A stretch of 64,000 nucleotides of DNA from Malurus cyaneus samueli (GCA_009741485.1 CM019227.1:10579647-10643646), one strand, 5' to 3'. Positions 11,769 to 26,454 are shown, counted from the first letter of the stretch. A program made the numbers and translations. The notes: generated from the letters alone by a model not told the origin.

Positions 11769-14700
11769 TTATTGGGTTAAGAACTTGAGGACCATCTGTT
11801 CCAGCTTTTGGGGAAAGCTGAAGCCATTTCTGGCATATGCTGAGGCTGTAGGTGATAAATCACTGAGGGCTCAGTGGTTCATGTCATGGAGTGGGGTATG
11901 GTCTGCATTGGCCCAGCTGTCCCATGATCTGAAGCCAGGGTGACCTCAGACCCCATCACCCTCCCTAGGTGCCAGCAGTCAGGGCTGTGGTGAGTGGCAG
12001 TGTCCCCTCCATGTGTTGTGTCACAGGGCCATGTTTACCCCAGCCCTGGGGGAGAGCAGAGCTCCAGCCCCTCGAGTTCAGCCTGAAGCAGTTAGACTGG
12101 TCACTTCTTTTCAGGCTGCCTCGGGGAGAACATCTGGCCTCTCCTTTTGTGACCCATCTCTGCACAAACCATTCTTTGTCACCAGCTCATTTTTCCTCCT
12201 GAGACATGAAAACTCAGACCTGTCGCTTTTCTCTTTGCCTTTACACCAGATGAAGATGTCAGGAGCCTGACTGGATATTGAAGAGATCTGCCATTACCTT
12301 TTTCCTCCTCCAATTTTTGAAATAATTTCATAGGAATCCAATTTTCTCTTTCATATTCACTCCTGAAAACAGATTTGAAAAACTCTTTGTTAGTCAGAAT
12401 CATCTCTGAAATGTACTGCTGTATTTCTTTTTGCTATTCTAATTAGCCTTTTAACTCAGCACTGCTTGTATTTATAGCTGGCTAATCCTCCCTCTCCAGG
12501 CCCCCTCCTCCTCCATAGCGGAACATTTTCACTGTTTAGAAGCCATTTGCTCTTTCCTGTTTTCTGTTTCCCAGTTCCTTTGCTGTCGCTGTTTCAACGC
12601 TCCAGCTCTTGACTGAGCTCCCTGATCAGACGCAGGGTCCCCTTTGCTGCAGCACCTTTCCTGGAGCGAGATTCGGCTCCAGGCTGGCACAAGCCTTTGA
12701 GCAGCTGCTTCGCTTCTCTCCTTCAAGATTATTTCAAGACCATCTATTTTAGCTCCTCAGCTCCCACCATCCGCTCCTGCAAAATGGGCAGCCCAGGGTG
12801 GGCACGGATGTAGATACGGCTGCCTTGCCTGTGCCAGTGTGAGCAAGGAGCCCCTGACATATTTTTGGTGGCTCCTGGAGTGACATTGTGTTCTGACCTC
12901 CCCAGGTTCCTCCACTCAGAACAGATCCTGCATGTGTGCAAAGGAGGCGATGGAACCATATTTTTGTCCTCATCCATCATCCTAATTAATCACCATTGTT
13001 TAGAATACATTTTTACTTTTTGATGCTTTTATGTACTTAAAAGCCAGGAGGAATTGGTTTGCTGGAGGGTTTTAGTAAAGCCCTTCAGCTTAGCACTGGG
13101 AAGCGTCACAGTTTCCCCAGGCTGGGGGGGTAAATACACACTTATCCCTCAAAGCCAGTGGGAGAGCACCCCATAAGAACCCTTTTTGCTGTGCGCCTCT
13201 AACCCTTGACTTAGGAGCAATTCCCTTGCTAATGCTTTAGCTCTGCATTTATGAAGCTTAAGATAACTCAGAGCTCTTCTGGAGCAAAGCCAAATGTTGG
13301 CATAAAATATCAAAATGTCTTGTATGGCGCAGAGCTTTATCTGTGGGCTGGAGCTGTGGGGCTTTCCCTTTATGTGGCCCTCCTGCCAGAGCTCCTCAGA
13401 GCGGGCTTTCAAAGAGCAAATATGCAGGAGATCTGCTGGCTTAGCACAATTCCTAAATGCAGATAAGGCTTAGAGCCTCACGCCAGGTAGGAAGATTCCA
13501 GCGCCAGTTAAATGGGCTCGATTGTGCAAATCTCTGGCTGTGGCAGGGAGAGATGGGGAGCGCTGACAGATGGTCTGGCATAGCCAGCACGAGGAGCTGC
13601 TAAGGCACCCTTCAGGGGTAAAAGTAATCCTGGTGGCCTTGTGGCAGAGTCTAGGATGGCCTGGAGGTCCCAATTCCCTGTCCCTCTGTGGCTGGTCCCA
13701 CCATCATGGCCACACTCCCTCAGCATGTCACCTTCCTCTGGGGTGCTCTCAAACTGTCTCCATGAACAGGAACCACTGAAGTGTAAATCACTAAGCCTGG
13801 GCAGCTGAGGAGCATCCCATGCTGAGAGAATTGCCCCTGCCAGAGGGAGTGGGGCTCAGGGCAGCCCTGATGCTATGTGGGGATTTGGGCATGTGGGATA
13901 GGTTCTTCTGCACCCAAAGTCCATGCACAGCATTGTCCCTAACCCAATCCTAACCCTGGGAGAAGAAGCTCCTTCCTCCACGCTGGACATCTGGAGCCCC
14001 AGGCCCATTCCAATCTGGTAGCTCATGGTGGGAGGAAGGAGAAGGTCAGGGAAGAGGAGGCTGTTGGAATACAAGGCAGCACTGAGGGCAGGGTTAAGAG
14101 ATTGTGTATGACAGGGACTCGGATGAGAAGCAGGGGTAATCAGGACTTTCTTCCTAATACCACATTTTTAAATGTGCAAATCTGTTACCACTGAGTTATT
14201 TGCTCCACATAAAATATTAGTTCTTGTCAAGATATATCTTTCCTGTGCATAAACTGCATAGCTTGATGCCTTTTTTTTTTCACTCAGTCTCTCTGCTCCT
14301 GAAAATTCATCTCCATTTTATCATTTGTTCAATTTTCATGTTCGCGTGGCATTTCTGAGATAGTCATGGCATCAATCCTCTGCTTCAGGAATCTCAAAGC
14401 CCTGGTGGGGAAGAGGGGCTCAAAGCACCCCCGGTCACAGATCTGCCCCCTGGCATCAGGATGTGCATAGCAGGGTTTGGTACTGATGAATGAACATGGA
14501 GAACAGATGTGGGTGGGCGACAGCTTCCCAGGGACCCGGGGATTTGTTCTGTGAGTGCTGCTGAGAGGTTCAAACGTGGACTGTGGGCAGAGGCACAGAG
14601 CCTGGCTCACTCCTGCTCACTGGGCACAGTGACCTGTCATTTGCTTCCCAGCAGTCTCGGGCTGAGGACAAAGCACCATTTTCAGGATGAAAATTTGTTT

Positions 14701-17700
14701 TATTGCATGTAGCTCTGGGTCACAGCACAGGAAAAGTATTAAAAGAGGTAAAGCAAGAAATCCCACTAGGAGCATATTTAGCCCCCAGGATTGGACGTGG
14801 CTGCCTCAATGTTTCAGCTGCCACAGGTATCTTCAATTTATCCTTCCCAGTGTGGAGTGGTGCCCCATCCTCCCTCATCCAGCCTCCATCAGATCTGGAA
14901 TCTCAGTGCCTTGCATCTGCCTTTGGGATATCACATAGACCTGAAAGATGTGGCTCAGGCTCAGGCTGCTCCTAACCCTTCCCCAGCCCCCCCGGATTTG
15001 CCACTCAGTCCTTCCCCCAAGCTGGCATTCCCTCAGCTGGCGCTCCAGGCTCACAGCCTCCTTAAGACCTTGCAGTAAAACTTTACACATCATTTATCAC
15101 GAGATGTATTAACGGTACAAACAATCTCTTAGCTTCCTTTTATCTCAGCAGGCCCACCATGTGCTCTGCCCATGACTGTTAGCTGCACAGATGACAGTTT
15201 AGGCAATGAATGGATGTTTTCTGGTTTCCTTTCCTCACCCCCATGTATTACTGGGGGTTCTACTACCAGCTGAATGTGAGAGCAGACCAGGAAGTTTACA
15301 GCATTCAGGGAGTTAAAGTCCTATGTGTCATTATGCACAGACCAAGAAGATTTCTGTCTGTTTCCCAGTCCAGTTGGTGCTTTTTAAGCACCATAAATCT
15401 GTCTCCTTGCTGCTGGAGCCAGCAAGAAATCATGCCTCACTGTGTCAGTCTCCAGTTGGTCTCTTGTCCTGATTTAAGCAAAACCATGCAACTGGTGTTA
15501 CTGTATGGGAATGCAAACGTTAACGCCTCATCTGCGATGCTGCTGGTGGCTCTGCAATCATTAATCTAATGAAACTGATAATAACTCTTGGGGATGTGGT
15601 TCTTGGTGAAATCTCAACTCAACCAGAGACACGCTGTGCAGCCTGTCCATTCAGGCAGTGATTTGTCATCTGCAGGATGGAGGCACCTGGAATGAGATGA
15701 CTCCTGGAAAAACTCGAAGCTGTTTCTTGGTGGGGAGCAGACTGGGAAAGGTTTGCTGAAGGAGCTGCACACACAGCACCACACCAGCAGTCCCGGGCAA
15801 CCCCAGGGCAGGAACGGGCAAGTGTGGCCTTAACAAGAGAACCTAAGCCTGAAATCTCTGTGTCAAACCTGACCAGGCACCTTGGAGCCAGGTGTGTCAG
15901 CACCTTTCCAGCAGTGTGAGATCTTCCTCCAGTGGTTTCACTGTCAGAGGCCAAGGGGAAATTCAAGTGCTTGCTCTCATTCTCACTCTTGGTGAGGAGC
16001 TGTGAAAGAGCAGCCAGTGGAGGGCAGGAGGTTTCTACAGCTAGGAAAGGGGTTTTCAGTAATTTGCCCCCATCGAAAAGTTTACTCCTGTCTAAGGATG
16101 ATGCACCCTAATGTCCATGTTGGCACCTTCCCACTGCTCAGCCAGAGATGTACCCCACACTGAGAGTATCTGAGTGTGATGGAGGCCAGCAAGGGCCTGA
16201 GCTGCTGATGCAAAACCCCAGGGACACAGAGGCACAGCCATGCTCTGTTAAACAACATACCATTTTGTTGTCTTTATGGCTGGAGGCTTTCATGAGAACA
16301 TGTAGTTTTTGTCTGCACTCCAGCAAGAGGAAGAAGGATGCTTATAATCCGGTGCTGGAGAAATTGGCTGAGAATCAGAGCTCTGTGCCAGCCCCCTTTG
16401 CTCTCCCAGAATCTGCAGCAGAGATGCCTGGGAGCATTTCTTAACCGTTCTTTTTGCCACAAAAAAAAAGCTGCTAAGTCAAAGCCTAAACAGTTTGCAA
16501 ACTGAAGTTGATTTTGATGAACCTTCAGATTTTAAAGTGTTTGGGGGAAAAGTTCCATTGTTGACAGAACACCTTCTCTCAGCTGCTCTGGTGAACAGGC
16601 TGGAAAATGAGTCAGAATTTGAAGGCTTAATTACTTCAGGCCTGGCATGTAAAAAACCCCAAAACTAATAGGGCTGAAATCTGGGAAGGCTGCTTTTCCA
16701 TAGACACCAAATAATTTACTGAGAGATTGTAAGATGTTGGCCTTTCATCCATACAGGAAGAGCATTTTATATTTTAAAATCTCTTCAGGGGAGGAGAACC
16801 ATTCCTGGCTAGTCTGTAAGTAGGAATTCCTTCCAGGCAGTCTCGAAGAGATGTCCAAGTGAGCCGGGCATGCTTTGAGAGGGACCAGGAGCTGATTTCA
16901 GGCTGCCAGCCCTTTGTGCTCAGAGATCCCACTCTGCAGCACACCCTGACCAGGAGCCTGCCCATGGACACCTTCACAGGCAGCCACTGTGGATGTGCAG
17001 AGATCCAGCTCCCTTGCTCTGTGCTTGCCCTTTCCTCTCTGCCCAGGCTGGCAAGAGGTGAGTGATGGTGCCAGCCCTGGGAGCTCCCCATGAGATCTGC
17101 CCAGCTATTGAGCACTGTTTGAGCTCCTCAGAGGCCTCCCAGGATGACGCTGGTTATCTCGCTGGTTTTATGCACTTCCGAGGGGGCAGAGAGAGGAAAG
17201 TTTATGGCTGCATTTATGAGGAGCTTGAGATTATCTGCATATGCTAGAAAAATCACAGAGGCTATATAAAAAAGGGAAAGTGCCATCCCTCGGCAAGCAG
17301 AGTGAATTGGTATTAGCCTGCAGTCAAAGAGGATCTTAAATTATTGTTGTCTTTTTGTATTGCTGTACAGTAGTTTAAAGATAAAAGCCATCTGGGAAGA
17401 GTTGAGATAAGTTGTGGGGGGAGCCAGCCGAGTTCAGAGCTCAGACACGGCAGCGTGCTGGAATGAACCCGCTGCCTGTGAGGGTTTGTGCTTCACCTCC
17501 CTGGGCTCAGGACGATAAAGGTGGGACACCCATGGGGGCAGGGTAAATCCTACCTGGGTGCTTCAGCCTGTTCCCCACAGCTGCCTCTGCAGATCCTGCT
17601 GGCTGCACCTGCCTGTTGCAGGCACCTGCTCATGAAGCAATGCTGGCTGTAAATTCACTTGCTGTCTTTGGTGCATATTATCACTGCTCTTTCCCCAAAA

Positions 17701-20700
17701 CAGAAGCTGCAAGCCCTGAGCCGGGGCTTGTCCCGATCTCACTGTTGCCTGTGACATCTCCATCACTGCCCCAGACCAGACCTTCTCCCCCAGTGCTGTG
17801 CTGTGTGTCTGGACATATGGCGAGTCCTTGAGCACAGGGGACACAGCTCAGCTCTCAGGCTGCAGGGCCCTGTCCCAGCAGATTGTGGGGGTGCAGGTGA
17901 GGATTTTTCTGGCCCAGTGCGGACTGCAGTAAGGCTAACAGAGTGAGAAGCCCTCAAATCAGCTGGCCCCTTCCTGGGTTGGTAATTTAAATGTGGATTT
18001 ATTAGAAATAATTAATTTAGCCTGCAGCAGAATGGCACAGGGAGAGCAGCAGGAGCCAGCACGTGGTGGGAAGGAGAGCTGGTAGTACCTGTGCTGAGGA
18101 GCCAGGAGTGCCAGTCTCACTGGCAGCCCCACTCTCCCTCTCCCCTCTTTCATGGCTCAGTCCCAGGGATGTCCAGGGACATTGCTCCAGCCTGTGGTCA
18201 CTGCCTGAGCACACAAGTGGCATTTTGTACCTTTCCTGGGAGGAGGGGGTTTCTCGCAGCTTTACCCCATGCAAGGAGCATGTTGAACCCCACAAATGCC
18301 AGAGCAGTTCCGTGCAGCAGTGCCAGGTTTGCTGGCAGCCTGCAGAGAGTGGTGAGCAGGGACAGGACACTGTTGGGGCTGTTAGGATGGCAGCAAAGGA
18401 ACACCCAGGGCTCCTCTGCCAGGGGCAAACCATGGGTGAACATGGTGCTTGCTGGCTGCTGAGCACAGACTGGGCAGAGCACTCAGTAATGCTGGCAACC
18501 CAGAACACTCTGCTTTCCAGACCTGTCCAGCAGATAGACCCACCAGGAGCAGTCTCAGAGAAGGTGCTGGGTTGACAGTGGGCACGGTGGGCACGCTCTG
18601 CGCTGCTTGTGGGGCTGAGGGCTGGTAATCAGCCCTCCTGGCAAGCGGGGAGGCATTACTGTAATCTAGTCTGCAGGAGATAAAAGCTCAACGAGCTTTG
18701 TGGAGTCAGACAAGGATAAGCACTGACAACGTCTGGAGTGTTTTTTCAAATGATAATGGCTCTCCTTAATAAAATGCCAAACACAACAGTGGGCAGGGCT
18801 GAGAGCAGTGCGGCTGAGAGCAGTGGCAGCAGAGGCTTCGTGGCCACCCTGAGCATGGTCACTCTAGCCCGAGAGCCAGCCCCAGGCTAGCTGGTGGCAG
18901 GGGCTTGTAGCTGGCCATAACATCGATCTGGCAGTCTGGAGGCTTGCCCAGCTCCACCTTTGCCAGCAGCACCCACTGACTCCAACACCTCCCAGCAGCT
19001 GTGAGCAGCACCCCACTGTACGGGCAGTGCTGGGACTGACCCTGCTGCTGCCATGTGATGAACAGTGCTGGGAGGGACATCTGACCTATGCCAGCCTTGC
19101 TGGGACTGTCACTGCCTGGGCACCAGTGGTGCTGCAACACAGCTCAAATCCAACAGGACAGGAGCAAAGCAAAGGAGTCTGAGAAACTATTGCTGATTCC
19201 CCAACAGCCTCAAAATCTGTCTTTGTGTGGTGCTGCTTTTTGAATTGCTGCTTTCACACAGCAGCTTGAGGGGAGTGATAAGGCTCATGAATATGGAAAT
19301 TTTTCTCAGATGGGGGAAGGGGGTGTGCTGGGACCTGGGGTAGTTTCCTGAAGCGCTCCTATCCTGCCTTTCTTGGTGCACCATGTGCTCCAGGAAGTGA
19401 TGTCTGAAACAGCCACCGGTGCTCACACACAGCTTGGCTCTGGGACCCAGCACAATGCTAGACCAGGGGCCCAGGAAAGGGCCTGGGGGCCCTCTGTAAG
19501 GATAACAAGACCCCCAGTTTTCCAGCAGCCAGGTGGGACTGGGATGCACCCCATACTCTGCAAAAACAGGCTCATTCCGTTCAGCATACAGTGTCCCAAC
19601 CAACAGCACAGCCCAGCATTGTGGTGTTTGCCAAACACAAGTGGTTTTCCAGTTTCTTGGCTTTGAGCACTCCTCTTGCTGCTAATCTTTGTGCCAGTTT
19701 GTATCTAAACTTGCCCTTGCTCCTCGCAGCGATCTGCGTGCAGTCAGAGCCTGTGGCTCAGAATAGGTGTGCAAGAGCCCTGTGGCCAGTGGGCTCTGTG
19801 TGCCCCCAGCCATTGTCTGCAGCAGCAGGATTTGCTGTGCCCTGGGAGCCCCCACCAATGCTGGCCTGGTTTAGTTCTGCCCAGGTCCTCGGATGGCCCC
19901 AGGGCTCAGTACCAAGAGCCCCCAGAGCCGTGGGGCTCAGCATCCCAGTCCCCGGAGCCCTCCAGCACCACGGTGCCCCCCAATCCTGATCTGCAGGGGA
20001 CAGACACCACCACTGAGCAGGGGGCTCAACATGGGTGCCTGTTGCACTGGGGCTGTCCCTGGCCCCTGCTCCAGGCTGCTCTGCACACATCCACTGGTTA
20101 TTGATCACTCTAAAAATCTTTAAAGATTAACTTCTGGGAACAAATATAACATCTTTATGGAGAGCCAGAACAAGCTGCTTTAGCATTCGGGTGGCTGCTT
20201 CGCTGCACAGAGACATCTGTTTCCACCAGGACGCGCAGAGCAAAATGATCTGTCAGTGTTCAGGGGGCGCGTCCTACAAGCGGCTGCTCCCCTTGATGGC
20301 AGCTACAGGTAACCTTGCCATCCATGCAGCTGCACGAGTTGCACTCATGGCACTTGTTACTACACCAACTTCTTGGCATGTGCTGTGAAACCAGCCAGTG
20401 TCTCCTCTATGTTCAACCTTCAGCATAATGCCAGGTAGGGCATGGCCTTCCTGAAGCTTGGAGGGAGGGCAGGCAGCAGCTGAGTATGTCCCAATCCTTT
20501 GGATTAATTTCTTTTCCACTGCTAAAGAAACCTTTTCTTGTGGCCACAATTGCAGAGCACACCTGCGAGCAGGGGACTCTGGCTCCTGAGCGTATAGGCA
20601 CCGTGGTGAAGGGCAGCAGAGCTTCCAGAGTTATCCTGCTGCAAGAGGATAACCTGCTGCAGAGAAAGAACTCCCCCGATGCAAAGCCCAGCCTGTTGCA

Positions 20701-22199
20701 GAGCAGCAGACTGTGAATGAAGGCACCTTTACCCAGAGCAGTGAATCAACATTAGAAATCACTCAATTATTTATGTCAGGAAGAGCAAGTCACATATTGG
20801 GTTATCCCGCCCATCTCACTAGCCAGCATTTGTGCATTCCCTCTGGGATATTTGCCAGGGATCTCTGACCCCTCTCATGCCGTGGAGTTTTCCCTCTTTC
20901 CCTAGGATGGCAATTCCCTGACTAACACAGCTTGCTTCCAGAAAACCTTCTCCAATATTCAGTCTGTGTTTTCCTTATGTTAATTTCTTGCCATTATAGC
21001 ACCTGAATAATTACTCTGTTTATGTCACTAGAATATTTGCAGGCCGTTGGCATTGATGCAGGGATACTTAATAGAAATGTAGATCTAATTGCTTAATGAA
21101 GGAATGAAGAACATTCTCTGTTCCCCTGGGTTCTGTAAGACCAGCAAAAGTTTCTGTGGTCTGACTGTGTACAAGTTGTGATCTTTTGGGCTGGCTCCAG
21201 CTTTCTGCTCGCCCTTGTGTCTCATGCAGATTCCTCGTCCCAGGGAATGCTGCTACAACAATGCAATCCAAAAACGGGACAGATTTCTACATGGCTTTTT
21301 ACTGACTTGCAAATTAGTGTAAAAAGCCCATGGGTTGCCCAACAGTGAATGCCGAGGGGGATCCAGGTTCCTTGGCCCTCCTTCCCAGCTGTGTGTGCAT
21401 TTGGCACTCCCTACCTGTCACTGAATCAGTCAGTTCTCTCTGTGTTTCCCCAGCTCTGGCTGTTGTTTTTGCTCCCCAGCACGTGGCAGTTCCTCCTCCG
21501 CAGACACATAACGCTGCGCATGCCCAAGCAGGAGCTAAAATCCAGCATGATGTGCATTTCCCAGTTATCCCAGTTATCCCAGCTTTCCTGTGGCACTGCT
21601 GAAGCCAAACTTCCTGTGCAGCCCTGGGTGCCAGCTGGGCAATGCTGGCACCTGAGCCCCGAAATTGTTGTGGCTCCCTGCTGCTGCCCAGGCATCTCCT
21701 CGGTAGGAGCTCAGCTCTCCTCAGCTGAGACTTCAGCATTCTCAAAGTAAAAAGAGGCTCCAAAAGGTCTTCTGACCTCCTGCAAAGCTCCCCAGCCTTC
21801 TTGAGTGGAAGGAACGGATCCATTAATGTTTGGCTTCGTTTCTGTTTATCAAAGAGAAAAAAGCTTTTGTCAAGCATCAAAGTGGGGATTCAGGACACAA
21901 AGCAACTGCTTTGTTGTGGGCTCCTGAGGAACCTGAGGAAGGAAAACAGTTGTTTGAAATTCCCCACTAAACTGGTGAATCGAAAACCTCTACTTGTGAA
22001 AAGAGGAAGATCAAGAAGTTCTCTGTCTGCTGTAAGCCTCTGTGGCGGCTGGAGCTCCATCCAGGTCTGAAATCCTGTGCACCAAGGATGATGGCTCTGC
22101 ACCCTGTAGGGATTCGAGGCTTCAGGCTGGGCTGAGGCTGGAGCTGGAGCCAGAGCCAGCTGTGCACAGAGCCCTCAGACAGATCAGAAAGCCTCAAAC

Positions 22200-22560
22200 A
22201 GGCTGAAGCAGCTGTAAGGGAAATGTAAAATAAACATGTGGCCTGAAGTCCGGATGTGCAGTTTATTTTAAAACCTAATAACTCCAGATAATTGATAGTG
22301 GAGTGCAGTATTTTCCATGCGTTGGATTACGAGCGTCTGTCGCTCACCAGAAGCTGTAACCTTGAGCTATGAGACATTATTGGCAGTATTTAACACAAAT
22401 CTGTTTTCCATCATTGTCAAATCCCACTTCAATATGCACCACAGGAAGAAAGCCGAATACTAAATTGATTTCTTTAATGGGAAGCGTTCTTCAGGAGATA
22501 CTGACCTGTGTGGAGATGCATTAATAGGATTACAATGGAACCTTTTTATTTTGCTTTATT
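22200..22560. other. AT-rich block, candidate conserved non-coding element
   Basis: Unique AT-rich sequence with no repeats or useful frames. It contains CCTAATAACTCCAGATAATTG and AATTGATTTCTTTAATGG-type segments. The switch from GC-rich flanks is abrupt on both sides. Confidence 0.3.
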
Positions 22561-25500
22561 TTTTATGGAGATTTCCTATCCTGACACACCCTCAAGATGC
22601 TGCTTGGCCACAGACATGGCGAGGCAAAGGCAAGGCAAGGCAGAGTACCACGAGGAGAGCATCTGTCTCTGGAGATGTGGCTCCTGAACTTGGGACAGTT
22701 CCTGTGGTGGCTGCAGGGAACAGCCTGGAAACAACAGCATCACCAAACACCAAAGGAGAGCTCACCAGGTACTGCTGACTGGGATAAGGTGCTACGTCCT
22801 GCTGGGACCTGAGACCACCCAGGACATCCTCCTTCCCCTGGCCCAGCAGCTCTTGGGAGGGTCTAGAGAAGCATCTGGAGAGAGGCAGGAGAGAAGGGAG
22901 CTGGGCATGGAAGCCAGGGGCTTCGTGCTGTGCCCGGGCAGCCAGTGGCTGGAGCACAGAATGGGCAGCATGGGTCACTATCTCCACGGGCACAGCAGGG
23001 CAATCAGTGTGGGGATTGTTGGTGCCAGGCAGGGAGGAGGAAGGTTTGCCTTCTCCAGGAGAGTGGGAGTTCTGTAAGCAAAAAGGTAATTACCTCACTT
23101 CAGCATGAAATGATTGACAGAGAGCTAATTGCCAGTGAAAACGTTACTATTTGTCCTGCCCAGGCTGGGCGAGAGCCCCATGAATTTCTCTCACTTGCTT
23201 CTGCTGACATAACCTGAGCTGAGGCTTGGCCCAGAGTCCCCAGCCCGGATGGTTGAAATCTCCCAGTTCATCAGGGTCTGGCCAGCAGGATGAGGAGCTG
23301 GGAGCCTACACCCCACTCTACAGGGCTGGTGGTCTTGCCACAGCCCTTGAACAGCAGGTTCACCTTGCAACTGCTGGCTCGGACATAGCTGGGCACATGG
23401 CAGTGCCACATTAAAATGTCTGTGTCAGCGTTGTGGGCTATGGCAAGGTGGTTTACAAGGCTGACTGGCAAAGCTGAACCTTTCCTTGTGATGTGCTGAG
23501 GATTTATGTCTGTAAATAATGAGGGGATGTGTAGGAGGCATGTCTAGTAACAGTGCCATGCAGGGCAGACTCTCCACAGGCAGAAGGTTATCTCCTCAAG
23601 CAACTGTGCTTCCACTGTGGGGACAGTCTTGGTGTGGGGCAGGGTCTGTGGCACACTGGAGGATGCTGTTCAGGCAGGGAAGAGCCACCAGTCAGCTGAC
23701 AAACGAGGCTTTGTGGTTTTACAGGAGCACATTACATGTTTCCAAAGGCAGCATGGTATGCTCAGGAGTTAATTTGAAGGAAGGTTTTGGATTCAGAGAC
23801 ATGCTGCTCCGGCATACCCTGACAGTAAGTGATGCTGTTGCCGTGACAACTCCCCAAATCTTCTCTTCCACTCTCAGAACCCACCTGGGTCTCCAGCTGC
23901 CCTGGGAGTGCACAGGGCTAGTGCTACACACCCTGGCTCTAAATACTGCCTTTGGCTTTGGTCAGCAAGACTCATCCTGCTGGTTCTCCTGCTCCAGCCC
24001 ATCAGGCACTCACACTGCTTCCTGTAGTTGCCCCCTTGTCCTCTTCTGCCTGTGCAGCACTGGGTCCTGGGCAGGTATAAACAAGCTGACACTGTGATGG
24101 ATAAGAAAATTACAGCGTAAGTTAGAGCAGATTATCGCTTTTTCCTCCTCTGACAGGAAGGAGTTGTCTCTCCATATGAGCCCGAGGTTGCTCAGGGCAG
24201 CTACCACCTTCATCCATCACTGCTGGTCCCCAAGCACTCCTTAGCCAGAGATGCATTTGGTCTGAAACGCATCCACGTGGACTGAGGCTTTTAAGGTGAT
24301 CAGAGCTGATGGAGACCGTACTGCCTGGAGCTCTGTCTCAGGCAGGGAAGTTGTTCTGCTGCTTCCAAGAAGCATAGCCCATCCCTTCAAGCTGCAAAAG
24401 GCAAATACAGAGAGTCTGGAAAAGCCCCAGGTGACAGTGGAAAAAGTGACTTGGCCCCAGCCAGTATGTGTGCCCAGACTGGCTGCAGCTCTCAAACCTC
24501 TCTCTGCTCTCAAGCCCATGCAGCTGGGATGCAGTGTGAGCACCTGCCTGTGGGCAGTGGTGACAGATTCAGACTGAGCATCACCAGCTGGAACCAGAGG
24601 AGCTGGGTCTGCCTTAGAGTGAGGCCTTTGTGACCAGTCACATGGCACAGAAACATCTAATGGGATTACTTATGATGCCAGGAGTGTTGGGTATGCGGGC
24701 AGTTTTGTCCTGTGCTCAGAGCTGCCAAGTGTCCTGTGTGGCAGGGCCCCTCGAGGGCAGGGGGTCATACAGGCACAGCAGCTGGGACTAGGCTGGGGTT
24801 ATTGTTCCTGGCAATGTGAACAGGTTTCTCTGGGACTCTGGTACCTTCCTGGCAGAAGCTGTGCAGGGAGAGCAGTGCAGATACACAATGTCTGCATGGC
24901 AGCACACACACACGCCAGAGACATCCCTCCTTGCAGTGCTCCGGGGACATTGGGGTCGCTGGGCCCTGGGAAGATGCCCTCCTCGTTGGGTGGGAGGCCT
25001 CCCAGGCCATGGCAGGTGGCTGTGAGGGGCACAGGCCGTACAGAATTCGCTGCTGCAGCGCCCGAGGACGGGCAGGCTGGGAGTGCATTGGAGTGCATCG
25101 CCTGTCAAACAGCATCGATCCGGGTCTGTCTTATCTGAACGAGCCGTGGCCCCAAGCAAGCGCCAGGAAGACATTCCACTTAACAAGCGCAATTAGGGCT
25201 GTGACACAATGGCAGGAAAGGAGCTCAGCCACGGTGATTAATGTCCTCACACCTCTTTGTACCTCCATGGGGCTGCACGGCTGCTCCTGGCACAGGATGG
25301 ACTGACCCTAGCTCTGCTTACTTGCAGCACCTATTTGCTGGAAACTTCCAGGAAACATTCAAGTACAGAGGAGAAATATTTCCTCTAGGAAAGTATGTGG
25401 ACATGCAGTATTTGCTTCTGGAACCAGACCTGTGGACATTTTCCCTGGCAGCTGGGAACCAGGGCAGGCAGGAGCTCAGGGCAGGTGTGCCGTGGTGCTG

Positions 25501-26003
25501 CCCTGCAGTGACAGTGGGAGAGTGACAGTGGGATGTGGTGTGCCACAGCAGCTCCCTGGGGTGGGACAGGGCAAGGCCAGCAGGATAAATACTGCCAGCC
25601 AGAATGGATCTGCTCACCTTACAGAACCATTTACTGTTCAGGCTGGGCCCATTTTCCTTCTGTGTAACCTGGGTTTTCTCTGGCTCCTTCCCAGCCCCTT
25701 CCCAGCCATGCTCTCCCAGCTCTGCTGGCCCAGTCTCTCTGCAGGTCATGTTCATGGTCCCAATGCTGGGGCCCTGCTGCTGGTGAGCACCAGAGATTTC
25801 ATTGTCCATTTGCTGATGGAGTTGGGATTTTGCGTGGTAATTGGTGGCAGGTATAGCAAGGAGATCACCATGAGAAGAGGTTTTGGGAACTTGGATACTT
25901 GGGGGTTGAGACAGGATGTTTGAATGCCATGAGCCAATGCTCTGTGGCCAGGAACCCACACCGTGTGGGGAGCCTGCTTCCAGTGCTGCGCTGGCGGGGG
26001 GTT

Positions 26004-26454
26004 GTGAGTGCCCTGAGCAGTTTGGGGTGCTGGCCCGGCCATGGCAGGCGCTGTGAGTGCCCTGAGCAGTTTGGGGTGCTGGCCCGGCCATGGCAGGCGC
26101 TGTGAGTGCCCTGAGCAGTTTGGGGTGCTGGCCCAGGCCATGGCAGGGGCTGTGAGTGCCCTGAGCAGTTTGGGGCGCTGGCCCAGGCCATGGCAGGCGG
26201 CTGTGAGTGCCCTGAGCAGTTTGGGGCGCTGGCCCAGGCCATGGCAGGCTGCTGTGAGTGCCCTGAGCAGTTTGGGGTGCTGGCCCGGCCATGGCAGGCG
26301 GCTGTGAGTGCCCTGAGCAGTTTGGGGTGCTGGCCCGTGCCATGGCAGGCTGCTGTGAGTGCCCTGAGCAGTTTGGGGTGCTGGCCCAGGCCATGGCAGG
26401 TGGCTGTGAGTGCCCTGAGCAGTTTGGGGTGCTGGCCCGCGCCGTGGCAGGCGC
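26004..26454. repeat. Minisatellite, nine units of 49-51 bp
   Basis: Units begin with GTGAGTGCCCTGAGCAG at 26004, 26053, 26102, 26152, 26203, 26254, 26304, 26355 and 26406, so spacings are 49, 49, 50, 51, 51, 50, 51 and 51. The rest of each unit is TTTGGGGTGCTGG-CCC(A)GGCCATGGCAGG plus a variable 3-6 base end. Most variation is confined to that junction and to a T/C change in units four and five. The array is intronic and GC-rich. It opens long minus-strand frames that are not genes. Confidence 0.97.

Larger units (their letters stand above)
7363..26003. other. Intronic sequence without genes
   Basis: GC-rich unique sequence with CAG/CTG-rich composition, the G-run/C-run pair, a degraded TA/TG repeat at 11.7 kb, the GTACAGT repeat at 9.7 kb and AT-rich blocks at 8.5 and 22.2 kb. 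No translated frame resembles a known protein and no further CR1 was recognised. Confidence 0.65.

Noticed and set aside
14136..14160. Possible CR1 piece (TTTCTTCCTAATACC)
   Set aside because: The word occurs in inverted CR1, but the flanks do not continue the element on either side.
20257..20272. CTCF-like core CAGGGGGCGC
   Set aside because: Only the right half of the consensus fits; the upstream CCA is missing. A matrix score would be needed before calling it.
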